From Lentibacillus sediminis (GTDB taxonomy: Bacteria > Bacillota > Bacilli > Bacillales > Amphibacillaceae), in contig NZ_NIXK01000002.1 in the NCBI RefSeq assembly GCF_002763455.1, positions 248,001 through 312,000 on the forward strand: 64,000 nt of DNA. Direction: 5' to 3'. Under the pieces are notes generated by a model. It saw only the letters and a program-made list of their open reading frames with translations. It was not told the DNA's origin and searched no databases. This document shows, in pieces, positions 45,901 to 56,044 of the stretch. Position 1 is the first letter of the stretch. Each line of letters opens with the position of its first letter. Made by a program: the position numbers and the translations under genes.

Positions 45901-46833
45901 CTATGTCTCTTCTAAAATTCCTGCTAAATCGTTGAAAATGGTTGCAAATCTTTCATTAATTGAATCTGGTGTTACTTCATACCAGGGAATATCCAGCTTA
46001 TTTTTAAACCAGGTATACTGCCTCTTGGCATATCGGCGTGAATTACGTTTCAGCAGTTCCACTGATCTCTCAAGCGACTGCTCCCCCTTAAAATACGGAA
46101 TGAATTCTTTATAGCCAATAGCCTGCATGGAACCGCAGCCCTCCAGTCCTTTTTCATAAAGACCTCGCACTTCATCCAGAAGGCCCTTTTCCAGCATGAT
46201 GTCCACCCGTTCATTGATGCGGCGGTACAGCAGCTCCCTGGACATCTCCAAACCAATGAATAAAAGCCGATATGGAGACGTCAGCTGCTGCTCTTTTTGC
46301 CATTCGGTCATGGTCATTCCGGTTGTTTCATAGATTTCCAGCGCGCGGACCACTCTCCGGCGGTTATTGGGATGGATTTTTTTCGCCTGAGCCGGGTCGA
46401 TTTCCTGCAAACGCTTATACAGGGGCATGGATCCTTCTTCTTCCATTTGCTTCTCCATGCGTTCCGTGACTTGCACATCCCTTTCCTGGTCGGAAAAATG
46501 GTAATCAAACAGTGCTGCCTGTATATATAAACCGCTCCCGCCAGCAATTACAGGGATGCTGCCGCGGGAGGAGATATCCTTTATATAATATTGCACATAG
46601 CTTTGAAAATCCGCTGCTGAAAAAGGTTGGTTCGGATCCCTGATATCAACCATATAATGCGGGATCCCTTGCATTTCTTGGGAAGAGATTTTTGCGGTTC
46701 CGATATCCATTCCTCTGTAAACTTGCATGGAATCACCGCTGATTACTTCTCCGTTGAACCTTTTGGCAATCTCCACACTTAAACGGCTTTTGCCTACAGC
46801 CGTCGGTCCTACAATAACGATCACAGTTTTCAT
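45901..46833 (-). CDS. miaA: tRNA dimethylallyltransferase MiaA
   Basis: Adds the dimethylallyl group to N6 of A37 in tRNAs that read U-starting codons; 310 residues. P-loop GPTAVGKSRLS, catalytic Asp region ISGDSMQVYRGMDIGTAK, GGSGLYIQAALFDY and the tRNA-binding NSRRYAKRQYTWFK. The product is the substrate of MiaB, also encoded in this window. AGGGG precedes the ATG. Confidence 0.95.
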   Translation of the reverse strand: MKTVIVIVGPTAVGKSRLSVEIAKRFNGEVISGDSMQVYRGMDIGTAKISSQEMQGIPHYMVDIRDPNQPFSAADFQSYVQYYIKDISSRGSIPVIAGGSGLYIQAALFDYHFSDQERDVQVTERMEKQMEEEGSMPLYKRLQEIDPAQAKKIHPNNRRRVVRALEIYETTGMTMTEWQKEQQLTSPYRLLFIGLEMSRELLYRRINERVDIMLEKGLLDEVRGLYEKGLEGCGSMQAIGYKEFIPYFKGEQSLERSVELLKRNSRRYAKRQYTWFKNKLDIPWYEVTPDSINERFATIFNDLAGILEET

Positions 46834-46857
46834 AAGTATTCCCCTAGTGTATTACAA

Positions 46858-47307
46858 TTATTCATATGCCTGGTATGCACGCAGCATCCAGCAATATTTC
46901 TCCAGCTGTTTCTGCAAGTTGATTAAGAGATCCGCTGTTGGCTCGTCCTGCTGCTCCAGGGCAACGGGCACTCCTGTTTCACGGATTTCTTTGATCAATT
47001 GACGGTAGTCGTTCAGCAATTGGGCAATCATTTCGTTTTCTTTGTCATCCGCCGTTGCTTCTTCCAAGGTCGCTTCTTTTAAAAATTTGCTCATAACAGC
47101 AAGCGGCTTGCCTTCGATCATTAGAATACGTTCGGCAATTTCGTCGAGCTCACTGGCAAATTGCTTATACATGTCTTCAAATGTCTGATGCAACTGAAAG
47201 AAATGCCTTCCTTGTACAAACCAATGATAACGATGCAGTTTCACATACATGACAAAATAATTGGAAAGCAGCTGATTCAGGAAATAAATTAGCTTTTGAT
47301 TGTCCAT
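46858..47307 (-). CDS. dps: Dps-like ferritin (DNA-protecting/iron-storage)
   Basis: A four-helix ferritin-like protein of 149 residues. The Dps pattern of ferroxidase ligands is visible: KLHRYHWFVQGRHFFQLHQTFEDMY, followed by FASELDEIAERILMIEGKP. Such dodecamers oxidise iron with peroxide and may shield DNA. The N-terminus is short, without the Lys-rich tail that binds DNA in E. coli Dps, so iron detoxification may be the main role. No PerR box is seen in the 60 bp upstream. It sits between mutL and miaA, 24 bp ahead of miaA. Confidence 0.85.
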   Translation of the reverse strand: MDNQKLIYFLNQLLSNYFVMYVKLHRYHWFVQGRHFFQLHQTFEDMYKQFASELDEIAERILMIEGKPLAVMSKFLKEATLEEATADDKENEMIAQLLNDYRQLIKEIRETGVPVALEQQDEPTADLLINLQKQLEKYCWMLRAYQAYE

Positions 47308-47365
47308 ATAACCACCTCTGGATTTTTTTACTAGCTTAGACGAGGCGGGATTGATTTATACATTG

Positions 47366-49252
47366 CTACATGACACGTTTAAACATCTTTTCCAATTCAT
47401 AGGTGGAAAAATGGACAATGATCGGCCGGCCATGCGGACAGGTAAATGGATCAGCTGTTTTACGCAAATCTTCCAGCAGCCGGAGCATTTCTTCCTGATT
47501 CAAGGAATGATTGGCTTTAATCGACCGCTTGCACGCCATCAGAATCGCAGCATCTTCCCTGATTGCTTCCACATCAACTTTTTCCTTCATCATTACCTGA
47601 TCGATCATTTCCCTGATTATTTCTTCCTCAAAGCCGTGCGGAAACCAGTTGGGGTAAGAACGGATGACATACGTCTGATGACCGAACTCTTCAAAAAACA
47701 GACCAACTTTTTCCAATTCCTCCCGATACTGTTCAATGAAAATAGCTTCCTGCCTGGAGAATTCAAATGTCATCGGAAGCAGCAAATTCTGTGCCTCATT
47801 GATCGTTTTCCCCAGCTTCCTTTTGAAAAACTCGTATTTAATCCGCTCCTGTGCCGCATGCTGATCTACCATATATAAGCCATTTTCATTTTGGGCAAGA
47901 ATATAGGTGCCATGCAGCTGTCCGATTGGATACATGGAAGGAATTCGCTCCGAGGGAGACGTTTCCTCTGTAACTTGAGCGCTGCTCTCTGTTGATTGAG
48001 CACGCTCCTCTGTGGCCTGAGCATTTTTCCATGTTGCTTGCGTGCTTTCCGATGCCGCTTCACTGGTTGTCTGGTATGCTGCTCTGGCAGGCTTTTGCTC
48101 AATCGCCTCCTGATCTTCCAAAACAGGGAACGAATGCTTTGGCTCATGGATGACACTGTTCGAATCAACTGCATTTCTGGAAAAGGAAGGCTTGAGATGA
48201 TCGAACGCTATTGACTGCTGCTGCGTGAGCTCTTTGGCTGGTGGCTTTTGCTGCATTTCCGGAATCAGCGTTATTTCCCGGAATTTATCACGAATCGCCT
48301 CTTCAATTAAGGAAAACAATTCTTTTTCCTTGCTGAAGCGAACTTCTAGTTTCGTCGGGTGCACATTGACATCCACAAGAAATGGGTCCATTTGTATACT
48401 CAACACAACAATTGGCGACCTGCCGATCGGCAGCAAGGTATGATAGCCTGCCATAACTGCTTTTGACAATGGAATACTCTTGATATACCGTCCATTGATA
48501 ATCATGGAAATAAACGAGCGGGAGGCTCTGGTCACTTCCGGTTTTGCTATATAGCCTTCAAGAATAAAATCAAGGCTCTCCCTCTTGATTTTCAGCATTT
48601 TTTTTGCTGTTCCCATCCCGTATACATGGGCGATGACTTGTAAGAGATCACCAGTGCCCGGACTGCTGAACAGCCCTTTGCCGTTGTGGATCGCCTCCAG
48701 ACGTATATCCGGATGGGAAAGGGCAAGTCGGTTGAGCAAATCGGTAATATGCCCAAGCTCTGTATGAAGACTTTTCATATATTTGAGCCGTGCCGGTGTG
48801 TTAAAAAACAGATCTTCCACCAGAATTTCGGTTCCTTTACGGGCATCACTCTTGCCCTTGCTTTTAGGTTTTCCTCCTTCCAGCACCAAGTGGGTGCCGG
48901 CTGCATCCCCTTTTGAAGTTTTTATTGTCAATCTGCTGACAGAAGCAATGCTTGCAAGGGCTTCGCCACGAAAGCCAAGGGTCTGGACATGAAACAGATC
49001 ATTTTCATTTTTAATTTTGCTGGTGGCATGTGGCAGAAACGCTTTTTCGCAGTCATCCTCGCTCATTCCGTTTCCGTTATCAGTGACACGGATTTGCTGC
49101 AGTCCAGCTTCAGCCAGTTCCACTTTAATCCATGTGCTGTCAGCATCGATGCTGTTTTCCACTAATTCTTTGACGACCGAGGCAGGACGTTCCACCACTT
49201 CACCTGCCGCAATTTTATTTGCTAAGGCTTCAGGCATTTGGGTAATTTCCAT
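47366..49252 (-). CDS. mutL: DNA mismatch repair protein MutL
   Basis: GHKL ATPase, 628 residues. ATP motifs are [22 protein letters not shown] and [15 protein letters not shown]. The C-terminal domain holds the endonuclease motif [12 protein letters not shown], typical of MutL in bacteria without MutH, and further metal-site segments ACKRSIKAN and CPHGRPI. The linker between the domains contains a fourfold degenerate heptapeptide repeat (residues about 404-431). The start at 49252 has AGAAAGGA upstream. It is separated from mutS by 22 bp, and the pair is one operon. Confidence 0.95.
   Translation of the reverse strand: MEITQMPEALANKIAAGEVVERPASVVKELVENSIDADSTWIKVELAEAGLQQIRVTDNGNGMSEDDCEKAFLPHATSKIKNENDLFHVQTLGFRGEALASIASVSRLTIKTSKGDAAGTHLVLEGGKPKSKGKSDARKGTEILVEDLFFNTPARLKYMKSLHTELGHITDLLNRLALSHPDIRLEAIHNGKGLFSSPGTGDLLQVIAHVYGMGTAKKMLKIKRESLDFILEGYIAKPEVTRASRSFISMIINGRYIKSIPLSKAVMAGYHTLLPIGRSPIVVLSIQMDPFLVDVNVHPTKLEVRFSKEKELFSLIEEAIRDKFREITLIPEMQQKPPAKELTQQQSIAFDHLKPSFSRNAVDSNSVIHEPKHSFPVLEDQEAIEQKPARAAYQTTSEAASESTQATWKNAQATEERAQSTESSAQVTEETSPSERIPSMYPIGQLHGTYILAQNENGLYMVDQHAAQERIKYEFFKRKLGKTINEAQNLLLPMTFEFSRQEAIFIEQYREELEKVGLFFEEFGHQTYVIRSYPNWFPHGFEEEIIREMIDQVMMKEKVDVEAIREDAAILMACKRSIKANHSLNQEEMLRLLEDLRKTADPFTCPHGRPIIVHFSTYELEKMFKRVM
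47960..48043 (-). repeat. Four 21-bp units in the mutL linker
   Basis: In-frame degenerate tandem repeat encoding [28 protein letters not shown]. The first three positions follow the AQxT pattern. Unit length is a multiple of three, so copy changes would keep the frame. Confidence 0.7.
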
Positions 49253-49274
49253 GCAACCAGTCCTTTCTGCCGTA

Positions 49275-51854
49275 TTACTGTTTTTTTGCCGCTTTCTGCA
49301 ACTGATGGAGGGCATTCATCGCTTCTAAAGGTGTCATGGCAAACAAATCAAGCTCTTTTAAATCACGGATAACCTTGCTCTCCCTCGCCGTGGTCTTTTC
49401 TTTCTTTTCGGGTGGTCCTTCCTCTGCAAAAAAGGATAGCTGCCCGGGTTCTGATACTTCTTCAGCAGAAGCCGCTTCATTTCCGGCTTCCAGCTGCTGC
49501 AGGATAGCACTCGCCCTGCCGATTAACGCTTCCGGCAACCCGGCTAATTTGGCGACATAGATACCGTAGCTTTCATCTGCCGCTCCTTCTTTGATCTGAT
49601 GGAGAAAAACCACATTCCCTTGATGTTCTTCCGCCCTTACGTGGACATTTTTCAGGTTTGCCAGGGGCTCTTCCAGGGCTGTCAGTTCATGATAATGGGT
49701 GGAAAACAAGGTTTTTGCCTGAATGTGTTCATGGATATACTCAATAATCGCCTGGGCTAATGCCATACCGTCATACGTGCTTGTCCCGCGCCCGATTTCA
49801 TCAAGCAAAAGCAAACTCCGGTCCGTGGCTTGCTGTAAGGCATGATTGGCTTCCAGCATTTCCACCATAAACGTGCTCTGCCCCGATACCAGATCATCAG
49901 CCGCTCCAATGCGCGTGAAAATCTGATCAAAGATCGGCAATTCCGCTTCATCCGCCGGAACAAAGCAGCCGATTTGCCCCATAATTACCGTCAGGGCAAG
50001 CTGCCGCATATAGGTGCTTTTTCCGGACATATTCGGACCTGTAATCAGCAGCATTCGCTTTTCCTCGTCGAGAGAGATATCATTTGGCACAAAGGAACCG
50101 TCCGTCATCACCTGTTCGACGACCGGATGTCTGCTTTTTTTTACCATTAAACGTCCATCAGTAAACGTCGGACGCTTAAACTGATTGGCTTCACTGACGG
50201 CCGCAAATGACTGCAGAACATCAATGGTGCTGACTGTTTCCGCGAGATGCTGCAGCTGCGGGATAAATTCCTTTAACTGCTCACGTATTTCGATAAACAG
50301 CCTATATTCCAAATCCACACTTTTTTCTTCCGCCTCCAGGATCAGCTGTTCTTTTTCTTTTAATTCCGGTGTAATATAGCGTTCAGCATTAGTCAGCGTC
50401 TGTTTCCGTTCATATCTGCCTTCAGGAAGCAGGTGCAGGTTCGCTCTGGTCACTTCAATATAATAGCCAAAAACCCGGTTGTAGCCGATTTTCAGTGATT
50501 TGATTCCGGTCTCCTGTTTTTCCTTCTGCTCCAGTTCGGCAATCCACTGTTTACCATTTCTTGAAGCATCTCTGTAGGTGTCCAGCTGTGTATGATATCC
50601 ATCCTTAATGATCGAGCCGTCTTTTATTGAGATAGGGGGCTCCTCTATTAAACTGGCATCCAAAAGTTCCACGATTTCCCTGGGGTAAGCAAGAGAATCG
50701 GCTAATTTCTGTATTTCTTTCTGTTCAAATTGCTGCAGGACCTCTTTCAGTGCGGGAATTTTTTTCAGTGACTGCTTTACTTGCATCAAATCCCTGGCAT
50801 TTACATTGCCAAATGCGACTCTTCCCGCCAGGCGCTCCAGATCATAAACGGACTTCAGTGTTTCCCGCAAATCTTCCCGTTCGATAAACCCGCGGTAAAA
50901 ACCTTCTGCGACATCCAGTCTTGCTTCAATTTTCCCTCTGCTCAAGAGCGGCCGTTCGAGCCACTTTTTCAGCATTCTTGCCCCCATTGCTGTGACAGTA
51001 TGATCCAGCACCCATAAGAGGCTGCCATGCTTTCCTTTTTTAATCATCGTCTCGGTCAATTCCAAATTACGCTTGGAGTACATATCAAGCGATAAATGAT
51101 TTTTCAGTTCAATCACTTCCGCCTGCTGAAGATGATCAAGCGAGCGTTTCTGGGTGGATTGAATATAGTTTAACAAACGACTGAAGCCCTCCACTAAACG
51201 CTCATCATGCAGGTTCTCACACAGGTCCCTGTATTCTGCGTTAAATGTCACTTCGTCCTGATAGGATAAGGTCACCTGCAGCCTGTCACGGAGCTGCTGC
51301 TGCAGCTCGTCCGGCAGACTTGAAGCGATAACTACCTCACGAATCGGCTGGTTGTACAATTCATGAATCACCGCATCCCAGCCAAGCGAAATAAGGGCAA
51401 TTCGATTTTCCCCTGTTGATAAGTCGTTATAGACCACGGTATAGGTTTCATCCGGAAAGTGCGAAAGGCTGGCAATGTAGTTGTTTTTCCCTTCCTCAAG
51501 CATCGTGCTTTCCATGACAGTCCCTGGCGTAATCAGCTGGATGACCTCCCGTTTGACAACCCCTTTGGCTGTTTTTGGGTCTTCCACCTGCTCACATATT
51601 GCTACTTTATAGCCTTTACTAATTAAAGTTTTTATGTAATTTTCCGCTGAATGATAGGGTACGCCGCACATAGGAATCGGTTCTTTCTGACCTGGGTCAC
51701 GCTTGGTCAGAGTAATTTCCAGTTCCCTTGCCGCTTGAATCGCATCATCAAAAAACATCTCGTAAAAATCGCCTAAACGGAAAAACAAAAAAGCATCTTT
51801 ATAATCTGCTTTGATTTTTAGATATTGCTCCATCATTGGTGTGTGTTTTGCCAT
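49275..51854 (-). CDS. mutS: DNA mismatch repair protein MutS
   Basis: Mismatch-recognition ATPase, 859 residues. The mismatch-reading Phe-x-Glu motif is in [14 protein letters not shown] near the N-terminus. The ATPase has Walker [10 protein letters not shown], Walker [16 protein letters not shown] and the switch His in FSTHYHELT. The C-terminal tail contains a Glu-rich linker before a final helical part, as in Bacillus MutS, which may carry a sliding-clamp motif. The start at 51854 has TTGGAGG upstream. Operon with mutL. Confidence 0.96.
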   Translation of the reverse strand: MAKHTPMMEQYLKIKADYKDAFLFFRLGDFYEMFFDDAIQAARELEITLTKRDPGQKEPIPMCGVPYHSAENYIKTLISKGYKVAICEQVEDPKTAKGVVKREVIQLITPGTVMESTMLEEGKNNYIASLSHFPDETYTVVYNDLSTGENRIALISLGWDAVIHELYNQPIREVVIASSLPDELQQQLRDRLQVTLSYQDEVTFNAEYRDLCENLHDERLVEGFSRLLNYIQSTQKRSLDHLQQAEVIELKNHLSLDMYSKRNLELTETMIKKGKHGSLLWVLDHTVTAMGARMLKKWLERPLLSRGKIEARLDVAEGFYRGFIEREDLRETLKSVYDLERLAGRVAFGNVNARDLMQVKQSLKKIPALKEVLQQFEQKEIQKLADSLAYPREIVELLDASLIEEPPISIKDGSIIKDGYHTQLDTYRDASRNGKQWIAELEQKEKQETGIKSLKIGYNRVFGYYIEVTRANLHLLPEGRYERKQTLTNAERYITPELKEKEQLILEAEEKSVDLEYRLFIEIREQLKEFIPQLQHLAETVSTIDVLQSFAAVSEANQFKRPTFTDGRLMVKKSRHPVVEQVMTDGSFVPNDISLDEEKRMLLITGPNMSGKSTYMRQLALTVIMGQIGCFVPADEAELPIFDQIFTRIGAADDLVSGQSTFMVEMLEANHALQQATDRSLLLLDEIGRGTSTYDGMALAQAIIEYIHEHIQAKTLFSTHYHELTALEEPLANLKNVHVRAEEHQGNVVFLHQIKEGAADESYGIYVAKLAGLPEALIGRASAILQQLEAGNEAASAEEVSEPGQLSFFAEEGPPEKKEKTTARESKVIRDLKELDLFAMTPLEAMNALHQLQKAAKKQ

Positions 51855-51983
51855 GTCTGATCCTCCAACAATCACGAAATAACTTCCTTTAATTATAGCA
51901 CATTTAAAAAAAGAAAGGCGACCGTTTAGAGACAGAGAAAGGAGAAATGATCTCCCCACTGGACACCCTTATTTTTACAGAAA

Positions 51984-52016
51984 AAAATTACGAGAGAAGA
52001 GATCCCTCGTAATTTT
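51984..52016 (-). terminator. Terminator downstream of cotE
   Basis: AAAATTACGAG pairs with CTCGTAATTTT; a T7 run follows on the minus strand. It insulates the sporulation gene cotE from mutSL. Confidence 0.88.
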
Positions 52017-52018
52017 CT

Positions 52019-52582
52019 TTAATCCTTTTTATCCAGAAAATCCGGCTCGACATCGGATAATTCATCATCGGTAAGCTCAAAGTCCCAGCTTTCCTCATCA
52101 TCGTCACCATATTCCCATTTTGGATCAACCTTGACGCGCAATTTGGTCTCCCCAATTACCTGAACAACAAATTCACGCTCAATTTCTACTGCAATCTTCT
52201 GCCCCTTGTGTGTAATCTTGCATTCCAGGCAGTTCGGCTGCTGCATCACTTTAGCGATAACGTCACAATCATCATCCAGCGATTTGTCATCTTTGACACT
52301 AAGCGGTACGAGGTCATGGTAGTTCACCCGCTCTGTTACCACCTCTGTTTTCGTATTGTCATTGTACGAATACCAGATGTTAATATCGTAGCTTCCAGTG
52401 ATTTCCACGGTATCCTCGGATTTTTTCTTGGCATTGTATAAATGATTGATCACCCAGCAGCCCAAAATGCTGGAGGGTCTATGTGACGGCGAGACGGTGT
52501 GGGTGTCTTTGGTGAACTTGCGCCCTTTGCCGATGACAGCTTTTGTGATGATTTCTCTGTAGTCATTTTCGAGAAAAGACAT
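52019..52582 (-). CDS. cotE: Spore outer coat morphogenetic protein CotE
   Basis: A 187-residue protein that organises the outer coat (or exosporium) around the forespore. The strongly conserved body includes [36 protein letters not shown] and an acidic C-terminal tail ([18 protein letters not shown]), a feature of the family needed for interactions with other coat proteins. Start ATG at 52582, with GAGGAGGT upstream. A possible mother-cell promoter -10 is close by. The gene has its own terminator. Confidence 0.95.
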   Translation of the reverse strand: MSFLENDYREIITKAVIGKGRKFTKDTHTVSPSHRPSSILGCWVINHLYNAKKKSEDTVEITGSYDINIWYSYNDNTKTEVVTERVNYHDLVPLSVKDDKSLDDDCDVIAKVMQQPNCLECKITHKGQKIAVEIEREFVVQVIGETKLRVKVDPKWEYGDDDEESWDFELTDDELSDVEPDFLDKKD

Positions 52583-52613
52583 AATTACGTTTACCTCCTC
52601 TATTTTCATAGTC

Positions 52614-52621
52614 ATTTTATG
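52614..52621 (-). promoter_or_regulatory. Candidate mother-cell sigma (SigE/SigK) -10 element of cotE
   Basis: Minus-strand CATAAAAT about 32 nt upstream of the cotE ATG fits the CATA-type -10 of sporulation sigmas. No convincing -35 is seen, so this is weak. Confidence 0.3.
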
Positions 52622-52671
52622 CAAGACAAATACCTAAAGTGCATAAGTGACTGAGAAAAGAGCGGAAAAGG

Positions 52672-52705
52672 AAAACCAGGCAGGATTAGTTCCTTGCCTG
52701 GTTTT
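52672..52705. terminator. Terminator downstream of ricA
   Basis: AAAACCAGGCA and TGCCTGGTTTT form a perfect 11-bp stem with flanking A and T residues, between ricA and cotE. Confidence 0.82.
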
Positions 52706-52769
52706 GTATTTCTATTGATGCCAGCGGGGTCGAACAGAGAGCCGCTTGCCGGCGCATTCTCCGTAATAA

Positions 52770-53198
52770 CTAATGGGCGCAGCCAGAGCTTTTTTTCATT
52801 TTTGAACCGGTCTCGCCAGCCAAAATATCTCCGCCAGTTGATTCAATGACATTGTTGGTCACTTCCCGGGCAATTGTACCGGAAACCAATTGCAGGACAT
52901 CATTGACCACTACTTGAATTTCCTTGAATTCCTGAACAACCGGAATGGCATCAATTTCTGCCTGCAGCCGATCAATTTCTGCTTCCACATTTTTCAGCGC
53001 TTCGGTTTTTTCATATGCCTGAAAGTTCACTGCCTGTTTTTGCAGGGTTTTTATTTTTTGAATCAGCTGCTGTACCTTTTTATTTTCATTAATTTTTGCT
53101 TCCACTTGTTTGAAACGGTCAATCTCTTCCGTGTTTGACAGCATGCCTGCCAGTTTTCTCGCTTCATCGAGCACTTCTTTGCGTGTATACTCAGCCAT
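52770..53198 (-). CDS. ricA: RicA/YmcA regulator of RNase Y, biofilm and sporulation
   Basis: A 142-residue helical protein of the YlbF/YmcA (Com_YlbF) family. Long charged helices fill most of the chain (FKQVEAKINENKKVQQLIQK) and the C-terminus ends in KKSSGCAH. In B. subtilis RicA, RicF and RicT form an Fe-S-bearing complex that steers RNase Y cleavage of polycistronic mRNAs; the C-terminal Cys is a cluster ligand. rny lies only 4 kb away here. The start follows the miaB stop after one base, and GAGGTGA sits inside miaB's last codons, so translation is coupled. Confidence 0.92.
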   Translation of the reverse strand: MAEYTRKEVLDEARKLAGMLSNTEEIDRFKQVEAKINENKKVQQLIQKIKTLQKQAVNFQAYEKTEALKNVEAEIDRLQAEIDAIPVVQEFKEIQVVVNDVLQLVSGTIAREVTNNVIESTGGDILAGETGSKMKKSSGCAH

Positions 53199-53199
53199 A

Positions 53200-54786
53200 T
53201 TAGTTCACCTCAACTGTATTTTCTGCCATTACACCGTTTAAGGACCAGGTCTTTGCTTCCGTTATGGTCACATCCACAATTTTTCCAATGGCTGATTTAG
53301 GGCCTTGGAAATTGACAAGCTTGTTTCTTTCCGTGTAGCCGGCCAGTACATCCGGATCTTTTTTGCTTTCCCCTTCCACAAGCACCTTCACTGTTTTATT
53401 CTGATAGGTACTCATCGAAGCTGCCGACTGCTTGTTCACAAGGTCATTCAGCCGGTACAGCCGCTGCTTCTTCACTTCTTCCGGCACATCGTCCTGTTTC
53501 CGGGCAGCCGGAGTCCCATCACGCGGGGAATAGATAAACGTATAGGCAGCCTCAAACCCGACTTCCTCGACAAGAGTCATGGTTTCTTCAAATTGCTCTT
53601 CTGTCTCATTCGGGAACCCGACAATGATATCCGTCGTCAGGGTGGCGTTCGGCATTGCTGTCCGGATCTTTCTCACCAATTCCAGGTATTCTTCTCTTGT
53701 ATATTTGCGGTTCATTTTCTTCAAAATTTCACTGCTGCCGGACTGAACAGGCAGGTGAATATGATCCAGCAAATTGCCGCCTTTTGCCAGCACTTCAATC
53801 AAACGGTCGTCGAAGTCCCGCGGATGGGAGGTGGTAAACCGGACTCTCGGTATATCAATTTTGTGAATGTCATCCATCAGATCGCCAAGCCCGTATTCTA
53901 GATCCGCAAAATCTTTTCCGTAGGCATTTACGTTCTGCCCAAGAAGGGTGACTTCCTGATACCCCTGGGCAACAAGGTGTCGCACCTCCTGGATAATGTC
54001 CTCCGGCCGCCGGCTTCTTTCTTTACCGCGTGTCATCGGCACAATGCAATAGGTGCAAAATTTATCACAGCCATACATGATATTGACCCATGCTTTAATC
54101 TTTCCTTTTCTCGCTCTGGGCAGGTTTTCGATGACATCGCCTTCTTTGGACCAGACTTCCACAATCATCTCTTTGCCGAACAACGCTTCTTTGACGAGCT
54201 GCGGCAGGCGGTGAATATTATGGGTGCCAAAAATCAGATCGATGTGCTGATGTTTTTTCAGGATGCGATTAACTACGGACTCTTCCTGGGACATACAGCC
54301 GCATACCCCGATGATTAAATCAGGATTCTCCAGCTTTAATGGCTTCAAATGGCCGATTTCCCCAAATACTTTATTCTCGGCATTTTCCCTGATCGCACAG
54401 GTATTCAGCAAAATAATATCTGCCTCCGCTGTCTCAGAGGTGGATTCATAGCCCATTTCTGTCAGAATTCCTGCCATCACTTCTGTGTCATGTTCATTCA
54501 TTTGACAGCCGTATGTACGAATAAGAAACTTTTTTCCTTCCCCGATGTGCTGCATATCTTCCGGAATGGAAAAATCATAATGAAACTGCACGTCTTCCTT
54601 GCGCCGCTTCCTTGCCTTCTTAATATCAGGAGACTGCGGCTGATACTCGGCCTGAAAATATTTGCTGATCAGTTCGTCACTGGACAGCTGTTTAATTCGT
54701 TCTATGTTATTTTTATCAGATGTCTGATCTTGAGAAGGATCGATTTGTTTAATTTGCGCTTGTTCCCTAAGCTGCTGCTCGTTCAT
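53200..54786 (-). CDS. miaB: tRNA-2-methylthio-N6-dimethylallyladenosine synthase MiaB
   Basis: Radical SAM methylthiotransferase, 528 residues, which adds the 2-methylthio group to i6A37 made by MiaA. N-terminal UPF0004 cysteines appear in [22 protein letters not shown] and GVCGCM. The radical SAM cluster motif is [13 protein letters not shown] and a TRAM RNA-binding domain closes the protein ([20 protein letters not shown] in outline). Compared with the E. coli enzyme there is an N-terminal extension of about 70 charged residues, usual in bacilli. AAAAAGGAG precedes ATG 54786. Cotranscribed with ricA. Confidence 0.95.
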   Translation of the reverse strand: MNEQQLREQAQIKQIDPSQDQTSDKNNIERIKQLSSDELISKYFQAEYQPQSPDIKKARKRRKEDVQFHYDFSIPEDMQHIGEGKKFLIRTYGCQMNEHDTEVMAGILTEMGYESTSETAEADIILLNTCAIRENAENKVFGEIGHLKPLKLENPDLIIGVCGCMSQEESVVNRILKKHQHIDLIFGTHNIHRLPQLVKEALFGKEMIVEVWSKEGDVIENLPRARKGKIKAWVNIMYGCDKFCTYCIVPMTRGKERSRRPEDIIQEVRHLVAQGYQEVTLLGQNVNAYGKDFADLEYGLGDLMDDIHKIDIPRVRFTTSHPRDFDDRLIEVLAKGGNLLDHIHLPVQSGSSEILKKMNRKYTREEYLELVRKIRTAMPNATLTTDIIVGFPNETEEQFEETMTLVEEVGFEAAYTFIYSPRDGTPAARKQDDVPEEVKKQRLYRLNDLVNKQSAASMSTYQNKTVKVLVEGESKKDPDVLAGYTERNKLVNFQGPKSAIGKIVDVTITEAKTWSLNGVMAENTVEVN

Positions 54787-55112
54787 TCTGCCACTCCTTT
54801 TTCGTTTATGAAGACAGCCATTTGCATAGATGTACATTATTACAGTATAAAGCCTATAAGCAAATTTAACAACAGATCGCAAGCAGAAAGCAACTAAAAT
54901 ATCCTGCTGATGGCGGGGAGTGGAATAAAGCAAAACAGGCTATCAATTCTCAAAGTGCAGAGAGGTTGTTATAGCAAAGTTTCCAATGCCCATTGTAGAA
55001 AGCATTTTATCAAAGGTTTTTTTCTAAAAGATTGGGACTGCGACTATTCGGCCCACCGAAAGGCGTTTGTCTTTTTATCTATAGACTGCGACATAAATCA
55101 ATGGGTTCATTA
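54787..55112. other. Gene-free stretch upstream of miaB
   Basis: About 330 bp without a supportable gene. The miaB promoter should lie here; several TATAAT-like words occur near 54840-54860 but none with a clear -35. The ACTGCGAC motif that borders the repeat elements occurs at 55037-55044 and 55085-55094. B. subtilis carries tdh and kbl at this place. Confidence 0.6.
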
Positions 55113-55240
55113 TCGCCGCTGCGGAAATATACTACGCTTTCCGCGGGTGGCTGGTGAGCCCCCTTGTGCTATCGCACTGCGGGGTCTCACCGAGGCCATT
55201 CCTCCCGCAGGAGTCTCCGTATATTTCCTCCGCTGACTGA
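55113..55240. repeat. Palindromic repeat copy C (reverse orientation)
   Basis: Outer arms GGAAATATAC (55123-55132) and GTATATTTCC (55219-55228) pair perfectly. The inner body on the minus strand (GAGACTCCTGCGGGAGGAAT, then TCGGTGAGACCCC) is nearly identical to copy B although its outer arms differ, i.e. the arms covary. Confidence 0.82.
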
Positions 55241-55302
55241 TGTGTTTTTTGACTCTACTGCTGTTTAAATCAACCACCACTCTTGATAGTTGATTTCTGT
55301 TG

Positions 55303-55395
55303 CAGGCAGTAGCTTTCCGCAAGCACGGTTTAAAAGTGCTTCCTGCTCAGGTCTAGACACATGCAGGAGTCGTCTGCCGTCAGCCCCAACCACTA
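55303..55395. repeat. Decayed repeat copy E (reverse orientation)
   Basis: Contains GGCAG (55305-55309), AGCTTTCCGC, then GCAGGAGTCGT and CTGCC (55374-55378). It looks like a shortened member of the family that kept the outer arm pair but lost the inner GC stems. Confidence 0.5.
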
Positions 55396-55439
55396 CCAAC
55401 AGAGTGGGTAACTTTTAGTTGCTTTTAAAAAGCACACCG

Positions 55440-55576
55440 TTAGCGGAGGAAATACCCCGAGACTCCTGCGGGATGAAAAGCATAGGCGAGACCCCACAGC
55501 GCGTCAGCGCGAGGAGGCTCGGCAGCTTCCCGCGGAAAGCGAGGGGTATTTCCGCAGCGGCAGCCTATGTCGCAGT
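55440..55576. repeat. Palindromic repeat copy D (forward orientation)
   Basis: Arms GGAAATACCCC (55448-55458) and GGGGTATTTCC (55543-55553). The first 26 bases from 55448 are identical to copy B. Bordered by ATGTCGCAGT (55567-55576) and ACTGCGACAT (55585-55594). Confidence 0.82.
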
Positions 55577-55630
55577 TTTCATCTACTGCGACATAAATAA
55601 GCACTAAACTTGCAAAAAAAAGAACCATAA

Positions 55631-55662
55631 CAAAAAAATAGCGTTACGCTTCTACGCAACAC
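55631..55662 (-). terminator. Terminator downstream of spoVS
   Basis: GTGTTGCG and CGTAACGC arms with loop TAGAAG, followed by TATTTTTTTG on the minus strand. Confidence 0.75.
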
Positions 55663-55683
55663 TATCCCCGGATTGTTTTTTGT

Positions 55684-55944
55684 CTATCTGGGTTCTATAA
55701 TTAGCTTAATGGCTGTTCGTTCCTCATTATCAATGGTAATGTCCGTAAAGGCGGGAATACAAATTAAATCCACTCCACTCGGAGCGACAAAACCTCTTGC
55801 GATGGCCACCGCTTTGACGGACTGGTTTATCGCGCCAGCTCCGATTGCCTGGATTTCTGCTGAACCTCTTTCCCTTAATACGTTTGCAAGTGCACCTGCT
55901 ACTGAATTTGGGTTTGATTTTGCTGAAACCTTTAATACTTCCAT
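55684..55944 (-). CDS. spoVS: Stage V sporulation protein S
   Basis: An 86-residue Alba-like protein, among the most conserved sporulation proteins. It begins MEVLKVSAKSNPNSVAGALA and ends ERTAIKLIIEPR; the middle GAGAINQSVKAVAIARGFVA is typical. In B. subtilis its loss blocks coat assembly and spore-core dehydration at stage V, and it also affects septation. AAAGGAGGT lies 8 nt before the ATG. It is preceded by a possible SigH promoter and followed by its own terminator. Confidence 0.96.
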   Translation of the reverse strand: MEVLKVSAKSNPNSVAGALANVLRERGSAEIQAIGAGAINQSVKAVAIARGFVAPSGVDLICIPAFTDITIDNEERTAIKLIIEPR

Positions 55945-55989
55945 GACTGGTACCTCCTTTGTATGCTATTGTCATCATACAGCTACTAT

Positions 55990-56016
55990 ATTCGTGGAGA
56001 GGTTCGCTTATTCCCT
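55990..56016 (-). promoter_or_regulatory. Possible SigH promoter of spoVS
   Basis: Minus-strand AGGGAATAA (-35-like, 56008-56016) and GAAT (-10-like, 55990-55993) approximate the SigH pattern RNAGGAWWW / RNNGAATWW with one mismatch and a spacer 1-2 nt too long. spoVS depends on SigH in B. subtilis. Confidence 0.35.
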
Positions 56017-56044
56017 GTGAGCCTTAATAATTCGAACAATTCTA

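Noticed and set aside
46858-47365. PerR box upstream of the Dps-like gene
   Set aside because: No TTATAAT-type palindrome is present in the short interval to mutL.
55110-55628. Reading frames in the 55.1-55.6 kb repeats as small genes
   Set aside because: Cys/Arg/Pro-rich translations come from GC hairpins and are interrupted differently in each copy.
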